Positions 1-7,486 of a stretch of 13,749 nucleotides of DNA are shown here, piece after piece. The notes under the pieces are model-generated. The model was not told where the DNA came from and did not search any database. It was given only the letters and a program-made list of their open reading frames with translations. The position numbers and the translations under genes are program-made. Each line of letters starts with the position of its first letter. Within the stretch, counting starts at the first letter, position 1. This stretch comes from DATLFA01 sp039934635 (GTDB taxonomy: Bacteria > Actinomycetota > Acidimicrobiia > Acidimicrobiales > WLNW01), in NCBI GenBank assembly GCA_039934635.1, contig JBDTLT010000143.1, positions 1 through 13,749 of the forward strand, read 5' to 3'.

Positions 1-20
1 AAGGCCCTGGTCACAGTGCG

Positions 21-93
21 TACCCCGTACGGGATTCGAACCCGTGCCGCTACCTTGAGAGGGTAGTGTCCTAGGCCTCTAGACGAACGGGGC
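21..93 (-). tRNA. tRNA-Glu (anticodon CTC)
   Basis: The reverse complement folds into a complete cloverleaf. The acceptor stem GCCCCGT pairs with ACGGGGT (first pair G-U). The anticodon stem CTACC/GGTAG encloses the loop CTCTCAA with anticodon CTC, which reads GAG (Glu). The T arm has a TTCGAAT loop. The discriminator base is A and no CCA is encoded, so CCA must be added after transcription. It lies 27 nt downstream of tRNA-Gln on the same strand, and the two are probably processed from one transcript. Confidence 0.96.
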
Positions 94-120
94 CGGTTGC
101 GCTGTGTGCGAGTCTATGAG

Positions 121-192
121 CTCGGGGGGGAGGACTCGAACCCCCAAAGGCGGAACCAGAATCCGCAGTGTTGCCAATTACACCACCCCCGA
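121..192 (-). tRNA. tRNA-Gln (anticodon CTG)
   Basis: The reverse complement gives a 7-bp acceptor stem (TCGGGGG with CCCCCGA), the D-arm text TGGTGTAATTGGCA typical of tRNA-Gln, an anticodon stem GCGGA/TCCGC around the loop TTCTGGT (anticodon CTG, reads CAG), and a T arm with the loop TTCGAGT. The discriminator is G and CCA is not encoded. It is the first gene of the minus-strand tRNA pair. Confidence 0.95.
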
Positions 193-203
193 AGGGCGCC
201 GAC

Positions 204-209
204 ATCGTA
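204..209 (-). promoter_or_regulatory. candidate -10 box for the tRNA-Gln/tRNA-Glu pair
   Basis: On the minus strand TACGAT matches the TANNNT consensus and ends 11 nt before the 5' end of tRNA-Gln, so transcription would start a few bases ahead of the mature tRNA. No convincing -35 hexamer is seen at 16-18 nt spacing. The rest of 193-359 holds no gene. Confidence 0.4.
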
Positions 210-239
210 GCCGACGGGCGGACAACACCCACCGAAGAT

Positions 240-253
240 TTCACATTGACGAT
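240..253. repeat. 14-bp direct repeat, copy 1 (upstream of HU gene)
   Basis: TTCACATTGACGAT occurs here and again in the same orientation at 872-885, just after the HU gene. The shared text is AT-rich in a GC-rich setting. It contains TTGACG, which resembles a -35 hexamer, but no clear -10 follows at the right distance. Its function is unknown. Confidence 0.6.
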
Positions 254-359
254 CCGCGACTGAGCACGCATGTCCGAAAAGCAAGAAAAGTCAAGGGTAT
301 CCGCCACTTCACACAGCTCGCGTGATTGAGTTTTCCGACCCCAATAGCAGGAGGAAAAT

Positions 360-857
360 GTGAATCGGCGAGAGCTGGTGAACGCAGTCGCTGGGCACAC
401 CGCCCAAGGCAGCAAAGAAGTCGATGCCACCATTCGTGGCTTGGTCGACGTCATCATTGCGAACGTAGCGAAGGGCGAGGTCGTCTCGATCCCGGGCTTC
501 GCGAAGTTCAGCAAGCGGCAGACCAAGGCCCGCATGGGGCGTAACCCCCAGACCGGTGCTCCGGTAAAGATCCCGGCACGTACGAAAGCTCGTATCGCGC
601 CGCTCAAGATCTACAAGGACGTCGTGCTCGGCGTGCAAAAGGCACCCAAGATCGGCGCCGCCCCGCCGGCCCCGGTCGTGAAGAAGGCCGCTTCCGCCAA
701 GAAGGCCGCTCCGGCCAAGAAGGCGGCCCCCGCCAAGAAGGCTGCGGTCAAGAAGACCGCCAAGAAGGCCGCCACGAAGAAGGCCGCTCCGGCCAAGAAG
801 GCTGCGCCCAAGAAGGCAGCCAAGAAGACGGCCAAGAAGGCAACCAAGCGCCGTTGA
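360..857 (+). CDS. hup: HU-family nucleoid protein with Ala/Lys-rich C-terminal tail (HupB-like)
   Basis: Predicted DNA-binding and DNA-bending protein of the bacterial nucleoid. Residues 1 to about 92 form the HU/IHF fold: an N-terminal dimerisation helix pair (MNRRELVNAVA), then the signature IPGFAKF (residues 44-50) and the beta-arm motif RNPQTG (61-66), whose proline intercalates into DNA. Residues from about 97 to 165 are almost only Lys, Ala, Pro and Thr in KKAAPAK-like repeats. Such a tail resembles histone H1 and is typical of actinobacterial HU (HupB/Hlp) but absent from the 90-residue enteric HU. The start is GTG at 360, set by AGGAGG at 349-354; the overlapping ATG at 358 reads straight into a stop. 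It stands alone, and the next gene is convergent. Confidence 0.95.
   Translation: MNRRELVNAVAGHTAQGSKEVDATIRGLVDVIIANVAKGEVVSIPGFAKFSKRQTKARMGRNPQTGAPVKIPARTKARIAPLKIYKDVVLGVQKAPKIGAAPPAPVVKKAASAKKAAPAKKAAPAKKAAVKKTAKKAATKKAAPAKKAAPKKAAKKTAKKATKRR
680..850 (+). repeat. imperfect tandem repeats encoding the HU Lys/Ala tail
   Basis: The DNA is built from repeated AAGAAGGC-type units, roughly 15 nt each (GCCAAGAAGGCCGCT and variants), giving a low-complexity Lys-Lys-Ala-Ala-Pro tail. Such tracts change length easily by slippage, so tail length may differ between strains. This repeat lies inside the HU coding region. Confidence 0.8.
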
Positions 858-871
858 GCGCGTGGGGCTGA

Positions 872-885
872 TTCACATTGACGAT
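872..885. repeat. 14-bp direct repeat, copy 2 (downstream of HU gene)
   Basis: Second copy of TTCACATTGACGAT, 14 bp past the HU stop codon and just before the hairpin at 891-922. With the copy at 240-253 it brackets the HU gene over about 650 bp. Confidence 0.6.
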
Positions 886-890
886 TGATT

Positions 891-922
891 GGCTCGGCCG
901 CGGGGTTGCTCGTGGCCGAGCC
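891..922. terminator. hairpin between convergent genes, probable bidirectional terminator
   Basis: GGCTCGGCC (891-899) pairs perfectly with GGCCGAGCC (914-922) around a 14-nt loop. It lies between the ends of the HU gene (plus) and nadE (minus), where a two-way terminator is expected. There is no long T tract on either side, so it would be a GC-rich, L-shaped type. The hairpin ends one base short of the nadE stop codon. Confidence 0.6.
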
Positions 923-923
923 G

Positions 924-2909
924 TCAGCCGATCGCCTCGGCTTCGCGGATCCATGCCTCGACAGAGGCATCCGACGGCATACGCCAGTCTCCGCGGGGCG
1001 ACAACGAGCCGCCCGACCCGATCTTCGGTGAGTCCGGTACGCAGTCTCGTTTGAACTGGTTGGCGAAGAATCGGCGCAGGAACACCAGCAGCCACCGGCG
1101 GATGGTGACGAGGTCGTATTCGCCGGCGAACGCATGCAGGGCAACCCGGGCGATGCGCTGCGGACCGAAGCCGAAGCGCAAGAAGTGATAAAGGAAGAAG
1201 TCGTGAAGCTCGTAGGGACCCACCACGTCCTCGGAGAGTTGCTTCATCGTGCCGTCCGCGTTGGGCCGTAACAGCTCGGGACTCACGGGCATGCCTTGGA
1301 CGCGCCCGAGCACTTCTTGCACGGCGGGCTCGTCGGCGAAGATCTGCTCGCTGGCCCACGCGATGAGATTCGTGATCAACGTCTTGGGGATGCCGGCGTT
1401 GACGCCGTAGTGCGACATGTGATCGCCGCCGTAGGTCGCAAAGCCGAGCGCGAGCTCTGAGAGGTCGCCCGTGCCGATGTCGATGCCCTTTTCTTGCGAC
1501 GCCACCGAGAACAACATGAACTTGCGCGCCCACGCCTGCACGTTTTCGAACGTGAGGTTTTCGATCTGCGGATCGTGGCCGACCGCGTCGAACACGGTGC
1601 TCGACACCGACCGGATCTCGATCTCGCGAAACGTGCAATCGAGCGTGCGGATCAAGTCGCACGCCGCTTCATAGGTTGCGCCGGTCGTACCGAAGCCGGG
1701 CATCGTCACTGCGATGATGTCAGAGCGCGGTAAATCCAACAGGTCCATCGCGTGTACGGCAACGAGCAATGCGTGCGTCGAATCGCGGCCGCCTGATACG
1801 CCGATGATGCAGTGGCGCGAATCGGGCGGCAGCGCGGTGATGCGCCGTGCGAGCGATGTGCTCGTCATCTGGAAGATCTCGCGGCAGCGCTCGTCGCGGC
1901 GAGCGGGGTCGGTCGGCACGAAGGGGAGCGGGGTCACGTATCGACGCAGAGTTTCGAATGTCGAAGCCGGTCGGTCGTCGTCGATCGGTGCGACGTCGAC
2001 GACCCTCACCGCCGTGGCGTGGGCTCGGGCGTTTTGCGCGAACGACGTCTGACGCATGCGATCTTCATTGAGTGCGAGCAGATCGACATCGACCACTGCG
2101 ACGCTACCGTCGAGCGCGTAGCGATCAGTCTGCAGCAACACATCGCCGCGGTCGGCGATGATGCCGTGGCCATCCCACGCGAGATCACTGGTGGACTCGC
2201 CAAAACCGGCGGCGCTGTAGAGCTGCACGGCGAGGTTCTTGGCCGACGACATCGCGACGAGATCGTGCCGGTACTCCCACTTGCCGATCGTGACGTTGGA
2301 CGCCGAAAGGTTGGCGAGCACCGTGGCGCCCGACAACGCCGCGATCGTCGACGGCGGCACCGGGACCCACAGGTCCTCGCACACCTCTGCGTGCAGGACG
2401 AACCCCTCGATGCCACCGTGGCGGATCAACACGTCGGTGCCGAACGGAACGGTGTCGCCGTCGATGGCGATGTGTGTCGAACGGGCTTGTGCCGCCGGCT
2501 GGAACCACCGCAGTTCGTAGAACTCGCGATAGTTGGGTGGGTACGACTTCGGATGTACGGCGATCACACGTCCGCCGTACATCGTCGCGACACAGTTGTA
2601 GAGCGAGTCGTCGACGACGAGCGGAACGCCGACCGACACCATGATGTCGAGCGCGGCCAACTCGCGGGTGATCGTGGACAGCGCCTCGAGGCACGCGTCG
2701 AGCAGAGGGCGTTGGAAGAAGAGGTCGCCACACGTGTACCCGGGCAGGCCGAGCTCGGGGAAGACCGCGTACCGCGCGCCTTCGTCGTGGACACGCCGGG
2801 CGAAACGCACATGGGCCTCGGCGTTGGCCGACGGATCGGCGACCCGTACCGGAGGGACACACACGGCGACCCGCGCGAAGCCGTGGTGACGAACGTCGAG
2901 GAAGGTCAT
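924..2909 (-). CDS. nadE: glutamine-dependent NAD(+) synthetase
   Basis: Makes NAD+ from deamido-NAD+ using ATP and ammonia released from glutamine, the last step of NAD biosynthesis in the cytosol. The 661-residue protein has two domains. An N-terminal nitrilase-like glutaminase carries the triad Glu52 (PELGLPGYTC), Lys121 (HPKSYPPNY) and Cys177 (EVCEDLW). A C-terminal synthetase carries the ATP-pyrophosphatase P-loop SGGRDST (372-378) and the later motif GTGDLSELALG. The triad sits almost exactly where it does in M. tuberculosis NadE (Glu52, Lys121, Cys176, from memory), which supports the ATG at 2909 over the 36-codon longer frame. The P-loop has Arg where many homologues have Leu. It follows the isomerase gene by 41 bp and is probably last in that operon. 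No clear Shine-Dalgarno site precedes it; TACCCT lies 9 nt before the ATG and could be an internal -10. Confidence 0.95.
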   Translation of the reverse strand: MTFLDVRHHGFARVAVCVPPVRVADPSANAEAHVRFARRVHDEGARYAVFPELGLPGYTCGDLFFQRPLLDACLEALSTITRELAALDIMVSVGVPLVVDDSLYNCVATMYGGRVIAVHPKSYPPNYREFYELRWFQPAAQARSTHIAIDGDTVPFGTDVLIRHGGIEGFVLHAEVCEDLWVPVPPSTIAALSGATVLANLSASNVTIGKWEYRHDLVAMSSAKNLAVQLYSAAGFGESTSDLAWDGHGIIADRGDVLLQTDRYALDGSVAVVDVDLLALNEDRMRQTSFAQNARAHATAVRVVDVAPIDDDRPASTFETLRRYVTPLPFVPTDPARRDERCREIFQMTSTSLARRITALPPDSRHCIIGVSGGRDSTHALLVAVHAMDLLDLPRSDIIAVTMPGFGTTGATYEAACDLIRTLDCTFREIEIRSVSSTVFDAVGHDPQIENLTFENVQAWARKFMLFSVASQEKGIDIGTGDLSELALGFATYGGDHMSHYGVNAGIPKTLITNLIAWASEQIFADEPAVQEVLGRVQGMPVSPELLRPNADGTMKQLSEDVVGPYELHDFFLYHFLRFGFGPQRIARVALHAFAGEYDLVTIRRWLLVFLRRFFANQFKRDCVPDSPKIGSGGSLSPRGDWRMPSDASVEAWIREAEAIG

Positions 2910-2950
2910 TGCGTCAAGAGGGTAGCTGGCGTGAGTCGGACCGGCGTAGG

Positions 2951-3742
2951 TCAAAAGAGCGAGTCGACGCTGCGGCGAGCCGCCGCCGTGAACGCTTCGA
3001 CCGATTCTCGACGCCAAGTATCCGAGAGGACTTCGAGTGAGACGACGCCGTCGAAGCCACGGTCACGGAGAGCGCTCGTGAAGCGGGCGAGATCGAGGTT
3101 GCCCTCGCCCGGCAGCGCTCGTCGATGCATCGTGTCGTGTTGTAGGTCGGCCGATGGCTCGAGCGCGTCGTCGAGTTGTACGTAGGCCAGGCGCTCGTCG
3201 GGCAGCGCCGCGAGCGCGTCCCAATCGGCGCCCGTCGCGAAGAAGTGCCACGAGTCGACGATCACGGCGCCGCTGCCGATGGCGTCGACTGCCGCGGATG
3301 CGTCGCCGATGGTACGCAAGACGGTGAAGGGTGACGGCTCGAAGCCGAGCTGCACTGTGGGGTCGAACAGCCCGAGATGCTGGCGCAAGAATTCGAGACC
3401 CGGCTCGAGTGAGCCCGCGAGGCGCAACAACAACCAACGGGGCTTCAGCGCCGCGCACATCTCGGCGAGGTCGTTGACCTCGGTGACCGAACGAGCGTGG
3501 TCGTCGTAGACATTGAGGCCGGCGAGCGCGTAGCACGACAGACCCTGATCGTCGAGCCGCTGCACGACATCGCGCAACGTGCCGCCGTTTTCACGCCACG
3601 CCCGCAGCGAGAACACATCGAGCTCGATGGTGGCAAAGCCGGCCTCGGCCGTCGCGTCGATCTGCCGCACGATGTCGACCCGTTCGTGTGGCTCGGCGAC
3701 GAGCGGCGAATGATTGAGCGTGGCGAAACAGAACTCGACCAT
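2951..3742 (-). CDS. sugar-phosphate isomerase/epimerase-like TIM-barrel protein
   Basis: A 263-residue protein of the AP-endonuclease-2-like TIM-barrel superfamily, which includes xylose isomerase-like enzymes, inosose dehydratase and hydroxypyruvate isomerase. Likely metal-binding residues are all present: Glu40 (TIELDVF), Glu135 (GFEPSP), Asp163 and His166 (VDSWHFF), Gln189 (YVQLDD), Arg208 with PGEG (211-214), and Glu237 (SLEVLS). The substrate cannot be told from sequence. It starts 9 bp after the methyltransferase stop codon and precedes nadE by 41 bp, so the three probably form one transcript. A paralogue lies at 10779-11654 in this same window and shares the D-x-W-H-F, IEP/LEP and PG(E/K)G blocks. 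Confidence 0.85.
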   Translation of the reverse strand: MVEFCFATLNHSPLVAEPHERVDIVRQIDATAEAGFATIELDVFSLRAWRENGGTLRDVVQRLDDQGLSCYALAGLNVYDDHARSVTEVNDLAEMCAALKPRWLLLRLAGSLEPGLEFLRQHLGLFDPTVQLGFEPSPFTVLRTIGDASAAVDAIGSGAVIVDSWHFFATGADWDALAALPDERLAYVQLDDALEPSADLQHDTMHRRALPGEGNLDLARFTSALRDRGFDGVVSLEVLSDTWRRESVEAFTAAARRSVDSLF

Positions 3743-3751
3743 GAGCTGACG

Positions 3752-4354
3752 TTACCCGCGCCAACGGCCCTCGAAGTCAGTCAAGGTGGGCATGACCTCG
3801 GCGCCGACGTAGAGGTGCGGCCCGACGCGGGTCATCCCCGCGGATTCGATGGCCCGCTCGTAGGTCGCCGGTCGACGCCGGTGGAACAGCGACAGGTCGC
3901 CTTCGATCGCATCGTTGGCCGTGTAGATCTCGATGTACGCCACGCCGCGCAGTAGCCCGGCGATGGATTGGAGCCCCCTCCGCAGGTCACGGTCGCTGAC
4001 ATAGAGCACGACGTCGGCGCAGACGACGAGGTCGAATGGGCCTGGCAGGTCCAGCGCATCGAGGTCGCCGAACGTGCCGAGGCGAATGTCACGCGAACGC
4101 CCAAATCGCTCGACGACGTACTCGCTCGGGTCGACGCCGACATAGTCGACACGAGGCCGCAGGCGGCGCAGCGCGGCCCGCCAGGGCGCTTCTCCGCAGC
4201 CGACGTCGAGCACGGTGCGGATCGGCCGTTCGAGCAGGTACTCGCACGAGGACACCGCGAAGTGCACCTTGCGCTCGAGGCGCGCCTTCGAACCGAAACC
4301 CTCACGTCGGTACCAGCGATCGAAGTACTGCTTGTCGTACGGCTTCATTGTCAT
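3752..4354 (-). CDS. class I SAM-dependent methyltransferase
   Basis: About 200 residues with a Rossmann methyltransferase core. Motif I is VLDVGCGEAPW, where the glycine-rich loop binds the SAM backbone. It is followed by VDYVGVDPSEY, whose Asp would hold the ribose, and by the motif IV-like FDLVVCADVVLYV. The N-terminus YDKQYFDRWYR and a long helix before motif I are typical of small unassigned methyltransferases; the substrate is unknown. An open frame continues 59 codons upstream, but that part overlaps the divergent gene and is low complexity, so the start is put at ATG 4354, with ATG 4348 as a close alternative. No Shine-Dalgarno site is visible. TTTAAT ends 9 nt upstream, suggesting a leaderless or very short-leader transcript. 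First gene of the methyltransferase-isomerase-nadE operon. Confidence 0.85.
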   Translation of the reverse strand: MTMKPYDKQYFDRWYRREGFGSKARLERKVHFAVSSCEYLLERPIRTVLDVGCGEAPWRAALRRLRPRVDYVGVDPSEYVVERFGRSRDIRLGTFGDLDALDLPGPFDLVVCADVVLYVSDRDLRRGLQSIAGLLRGVAYIEIYTANDAIEGDLSLFHRRRPATYERAIESAGMTRVGPHLYVGAEVMPTLTDFEGRWRG

Positions 4355-4363
4355 CCGGAGCAG

Positions 4364-4371
4364 ATTAAAGT
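4364..4371. promoter_or_regulatory. overlapping divergent -10 boxes (bidirectional promoter candidate)
   Basis: ATTAAAGT holds TAAAGT on the plus strand (4366-4371) and TTTAAT on the minus strand (4364-4369). Both fit or nearly fit TANNNT. They sit 11 nt before the plus-strand ATG at 4383 and 9 nt before the minus-strand ATG at 4354. Only 28 bp separate the two starts, so both operons must fire from here or from within each other's coding DNA. No -35 hexamers are evident. Confidence 0.5.
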
Positions 4372-4382
4372 CTCGAACCTTG

Positions 4383-5564
4383 ATGGCCCGGACACCGAGA
4401 CTGCGATCGCTGGTTTCGGCCGAGACGCTCGTCGGCGCCGTGCTCGCGGTGGTCGCCATTCCCCAGTTGCTGCTGGGGCCGGGCACCGATCTCGACGTCG
4501 GCGCGGTGCTCGCCTCGGGGCGGCTGATCACCCACGGTGACTATCGGCCGTCGCGCCCGCCCGGCGCTCCGGTCCACGAGGCGATCGTCGGCGTGCTCGA
4601 ACGGTTCGGTGGCACCACGCTGTCGAACGGGGCGACCTTGCTCGCCGCCCTCGCGATCGTCGCCGCGGTGATCGTTCTCGCACGAGAGGCCGGCCTGCCG
4701 CGCCCGTTCCTCGTCGCGGCGGTCATCGTCGCCAACCCGTGGTTCATCGTCGCCGCGACATCGACGGTCGACTTCCCGTTGGCACTGGAATTCTTGTTGT
4801 GGGGCGCGATCGCGCTGCGGCGCGATCACACCGTCGTTGCCAGTGTGTGCTTTGCGCTGGCGGTGGGGTGCCGGGCGACGACCATATTGCTCGTCATGGT
4901 GGTGCTGGTGGCCGAGGTGACCGGGGAAGCGGCGCAGCGCAAGCCGCGACGCGCGCTGATCTGCGGCGCGCTCTCGAGTGTGCTCGGGCTGGCGCTGTAC
5001 ATACCCGCCTTCGTCTCGGCGGGGGGTTCGTTGGCCTTCGCCCAAAATGACTTCACCACGGCCAGCCCGGGCGTGATGTTGGGTCGCGCGCTGGCCAAAG
5101 ACCTCTACTTCTTCGGTCTCGCCGGCGCGGGGGTCCTGCTGTGCGCCCTGCCGGCGTTGTGGGCCGCGCTGAAGACCTGGCGCTCGCAATGGATCGTGCG
5201 CTTCGGCGTGCTGGGGGTGGTGCTGATCGAAGGCCTCTTCATCCGCTTCCCGTGGAAGATGGGCCATCTGTTGCCGTTGCTCATCTGCCTCGCCTTGTGG
5301 CTGGGCGTGGCCTTGCGTGATCGTCCGCAATGGCTGGTGGCGCTCGTGGTCGCGCAATTGCTGTACTCGGTCGTGAACCTGCAGTTGCTCGAACCCGACA
5401 ATCCCAACGATGCCCGTGGCGCGCGGGCCGTGCTCGACCTCCGATGGGGCGTGGTCGTCACCGACGTCGCCTGCCGGGCCGACGACACGGGTGCGTGGAA
5501 GGGCGACTCGGCGCGCCTCGAGGCGGTGTGGAACTGCGCGAAGCCGTTCGGTGATGGTCCATGA
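4383..5564 (+). CDS. multispanning membrane protein, GT-C glycosyltransferase-like
   Basis: A 393-residue integral membrane protein with about eight to ten hydrophobic helices (for example near residues 13-31, 84-100, 109-126, 131-146, 165-178, 193-213, 245-263, 272-288, 294-311 and 317-333). After helix 1 an outer loop carries an acidic pair, Asp36/Asp38 (GTDLDVG), then YRPSRPPG (54-61). This resembles the catalytic loop of GT-C enzymes that transfer sugars from polyprenyl-phosphate donors. RFPWKMGHLLP (288-298) before a late helix also recalls that fold. The C-terminal 60 residues are soluble. The assignment rests on topology and the DxD-like loop, so another polytopic function is possible. 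ATG 4383 is chosen because the frame upstream lies over the methyltransferase gene. Next gene follows within 23 bp. Confidence 0.65.
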   Translation: MARTPRLRSLVSAETLVGAVLAVVAIPQLLLGPGTDLDVGAVLASGRLITHGDYRPSRPPGAPVHEAIVGVLERFGGTTLSNGATLLAALAIVAAVIVLAREAGLPRPFLVAAVIVANPWFIVAATSTVDFPLALEFLLWGAIALRRDHTVVASVCFALAVGCRATTILLVMVVLVAEVTGEAAQRKPRRALICGALSSVLGLALYIPAFVSAGGSLAFAQNDFTTASPGVMLGRALAKDLYFFGLAGAGVLLCALPALWAALKTWRSQWIVRFGVLGVVLIEGLFIRFPWKMGHLLPLLICLALWLGVALRDRPQWLVALVVAQLLYSVVNLQLLEPDNPNDARGARAVLDLRWGVVVTDVACRADDTGAWKGDSARLEAVWNCAKPFGDGP

Positions 5565-5587
5565 TGGATGGAGACGAGGGGGTCACC

Positions 5588-6526
5588 ATGAAGATCGAAA
5601 CCGCCCGGGGACAGGTCGAGTCCGACCAGCTCGGTGTCACGTTGGCCCACGAGCACTTCGCGGTCCTGACCGACGGTTTGTCGTTGGCGTTTCCTCAGAC
5701 GTTCGATCGCGTTGCCGCGACCGAACGTGCGGTGCGCCTGGCCCACGACGCGTACGAGCTCGGCATCCGCAGCATGGTCGATCTCACCGTGCTCGGCCTC
5801 GGCCGCGACATCCATTTCATCCGCGACATCGCCGCGCAAATACCGATCAATGTCATCGTCGCGACGGGGCTCTACACCTTTGTCGACGTGCCCGCGTATT
5901 TCCGCAGCCGCTCCATTGATGACATGTCGGCGTTGTTCGTGGCGGATATCGAGAACGGCATCAGCGGCACCGACACCAAGGCCGGCATCCTCAAGTGTGC
6001 GACCGACGAGCCGGGCGTTACTCCTGGCGTCGACATGGTGCTGCGGGCGTGCGCGAGGGCGCACAAGGCGACTGGCGCACCGATCAGCACGCACACTCAT
6101 GCCGACACCGAACGTGGTCTCGACCAGATCGCGATCTTCGAGGACGAGGGGGTCGACCTCTCGGCGGTTGTCATCGGCCACTGCGGCGATTCCCACGACG
6201 TCGACTATCTCGAACGGGTCGCCGCAAAGGGCGTCACGATGGGGATGGATCGGTTCAGCATCGACGGCCGGTCGCCGCTCGATCTGCGCGTGCGCATGGT
6301 CGTCGAGATGTGGAAGCGGGGGTACGGCGATCGCATGGTGTTGTCGCACGACTGCGTGTGCACCATCGATTGGTTCCCGAGCGTTCCCGAGCGCGACTTC
6401 GGCTATATCCACCGCGAGGTGTTGCCGCGCCTGTCCGATGCCGGCATGAGCGACGCCGATATCGAGCAGATGTTGGTCCATACACCGCGCCGCATTCTCG
6501 AAGGCAGCCGGGTGCGCGTCGCGTGA
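5588..6526 (+). CDS. phosphotriesterase/lactonase-family metal-dependent hydrolase
   Basis: A 312-residue amidohydrolase-superfamily TIM barrel of the phosphotriesterase-related (PTE/PLL/PTER) group. The full binuclear metal set is visible: His21 and His23 (LAHEHF), the bridging lysine Lys136 (GILKCAT), His169 (STHTH), His198 (IGHCGDS) and catalytic Asp255 (SHDC). Relatives open lactones, split phosphotriesters as a side activity or, in animal PTER, cut N-acetyltaurine; the true substrate here is not readable. Start ATG 5588 has GAGG about 8 nt upstream. An in-frame ATG at 5561 overlaps the previous stop, so coupling from there is possible. The TGA stop overlaps the GTG of the kinase gene by 4 bp, which points to joint function with it. 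Confidence 0.88.
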   Translation: MKIETARGQVESDQLGVTLAHEHFAVLTDGLSLAFPQTFDRVAATERAVRLAHDAYELGIRSMVDLTVLGLGRDIHFIRDIAAQIPINVIVATGLYTFVDVPAYFRSRSIDDMSALFVADIENGISGTDTKAGILKCATDEPGVTPGVDMVLRACARAHKATGAPISTHTHADTERGLDQIAIFEDEGVDLSAVVIGHCGDSHDVDYLERVAAKGVTMGMDRFSIDGRSPLDLRVRMVVEMWKRGYGDRMVLSHDCVCTIDWFPSVPERDFGYIHREVLPRLSDAGMSDADIEQMLVHTPRRILEGSRVRVA

Positions 6527-7476
6527 TCGACCTCGAGCGCGTCGGTGCCTGGTTGGGCGAGCCGGTGGCGCTCGAAGGCACGGCCACTACCGGGTCGAGC
6601 AGCACGACATTGTTCGTGCGCGTCGGCTCGGTCGCGGCGGTGCTACAGCATCCGCCGGCAGGCCCGACGTTGCCGACCGCCCACGACCTGGCTCGCCAAG
6701 ACCGGTTCTTGCGGGCGGTTGGAAAGGCAGGGCGACGGGTGCCCGTGCCGCGCGTCGTGGCGTTCTGTGACGATGCCGCGGTCGCGGGAGCGCCCTTCTT
6801 GATCACCGAGCGCGTCGACGGCGTGTGCCTGATGGGCGACAGGACCTATGCCATCGACGCCGCGCCGCTCGCGCGCAATGCCATCGACGTGATGGCCGAG
6901 TTGCACGCGATCGATTGGGCCGGGCTCGGTCTCACCACCGCACCGGGCTCATATGTCGAACGCCAGATCAACCGCTGGAACGATCAGCTGGCCCGCACTC
7001 CGACCGCCACGCGGCTGGGGGAGCTGGCGCCGCTCGAGCAGTGGTTGTTGGCGCATCGCCCGCCTTCCGACGAGCGAGTGATCGTGCACGGCGACTTCGG
7101 CTTTCACAATCTGCTGGTTACTCGAGACCGTGTCGTGGCCGTGCTCGACTGGGAGTTGGCGACGATCGGTGATCCTCTGGTCGACCTCATCGGCTTCGTC
7201 AAGAGTTGGGGCGGTGGTGCACTGTCGCCGAACCCGGCCAACGATGTCGTGGCGCACGCCCCGGACGCGCTCACGAGAGACGAGCTCGTCGCGCGCTACG
7301 AAGAGCGGTCGGGCCGCTCCTTCGGCGAGCATCGCCCGTATTACGAGGCGTTTTCGATGTGGAAGAGCATTGGCATCTTCGAGGGTGTGCATGCCCGATC
7401 GGGCGGTACTCGATTCATCGACGAGGTGCCACAGTTGGTTGCAACGTTGCGCCAACTCGTGGACGAACAAGGCTGA
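6523..7476 (+). CDS. APH-fold phosphotransferase, ACAD10/11 kinase-domain type (LvaA-like)
   Basis: A 317-residue kinase of the aminoglycoside phosphotransferase fold. It has the catalytic loop HGDFGFHN (189-196; Asp191 the base, Asn196 for Mg) and the metal motif DWE (Asp209-Glu211) followed by GDPLVDL, as in kinases that phosphorylate small hydroxyl compounds. GSSSTTLFVRV (24-34) is the nucleotide loop. AVLQHPPAG (39-47) matches the VLRRPP element usual in this family, with Gln-His replacing Arg-Arg. Homologues next to or fused to ACAD10/11 dehydrogenases phosphorylate 4-hydroxyacyl-CoA rather than antibiotics. Start GTG 6523 overlaps the preceding stop by 4 bp (GTGA). The dehydrogenase begins 10 bp downstream. 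Antibiotic resistance is unlikely in this context. Confidence 0.87.
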   Translation: MIDLERVGAWLGEPVALEGTATTGSSSTTLFVRVGSVAAVLQHPPAGPTLPTAHDLARQDRFLRAVGKAGRRVPVPRVVAFCDDAAVAGAPFLITERVDGVCLMGDRTYAIDAAPLARNAIDVMAELHAIDWAGLGLTTAPGSYVERQINRWNDQLARTPTATRLGELAPLEQWLLAHRPPSDERVIVHGDFGFHNLLVTRDRVVAVLDWELATIGDPLVDLIGFVKSWGGGALSPNPANDVVAHAPDALTRDELVARYEERSGRSFGEHRPYYEAFSMWKSIGIFEGVHARSGGTRFIDEVPQLVATLRQLVDEQG

Positions 7477-7486
7477 GAGGAAGGCG

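Noticed and set aside
1812..3185. Long 457-codon open frame on the plus strand across nadE
   Set aside because: It is antisense to nadE, which has intact catalytic motifs in both domains. The plus-strand reading is Arg/His/Asp-rich with no recognisable fold, a common effect of high GC codon bias.
4365..5357. 330-codon minus-strand frame over the membrane-protein gene
   Set aside because: It is Arg/Gln/His/Glu-rich and of low complexity, the mirror of the hydrophobic codons of the real gene. No domain is visible.
5105..6481. 458-codon minus-strand frame over the GT-C-like and hydrolase genes
   Set aside because: It spans two real genes on the other strand, including all metal ligands of the hydrolase. 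The translation has no family features.
6523..7476. Aminoglycoside resistance gene
   Set aside because: The fold is shared, but the VL..PP element and the adjacent ACAD10/11-type dehydrogenase place it with hydroxyacyl-CoA kinases.
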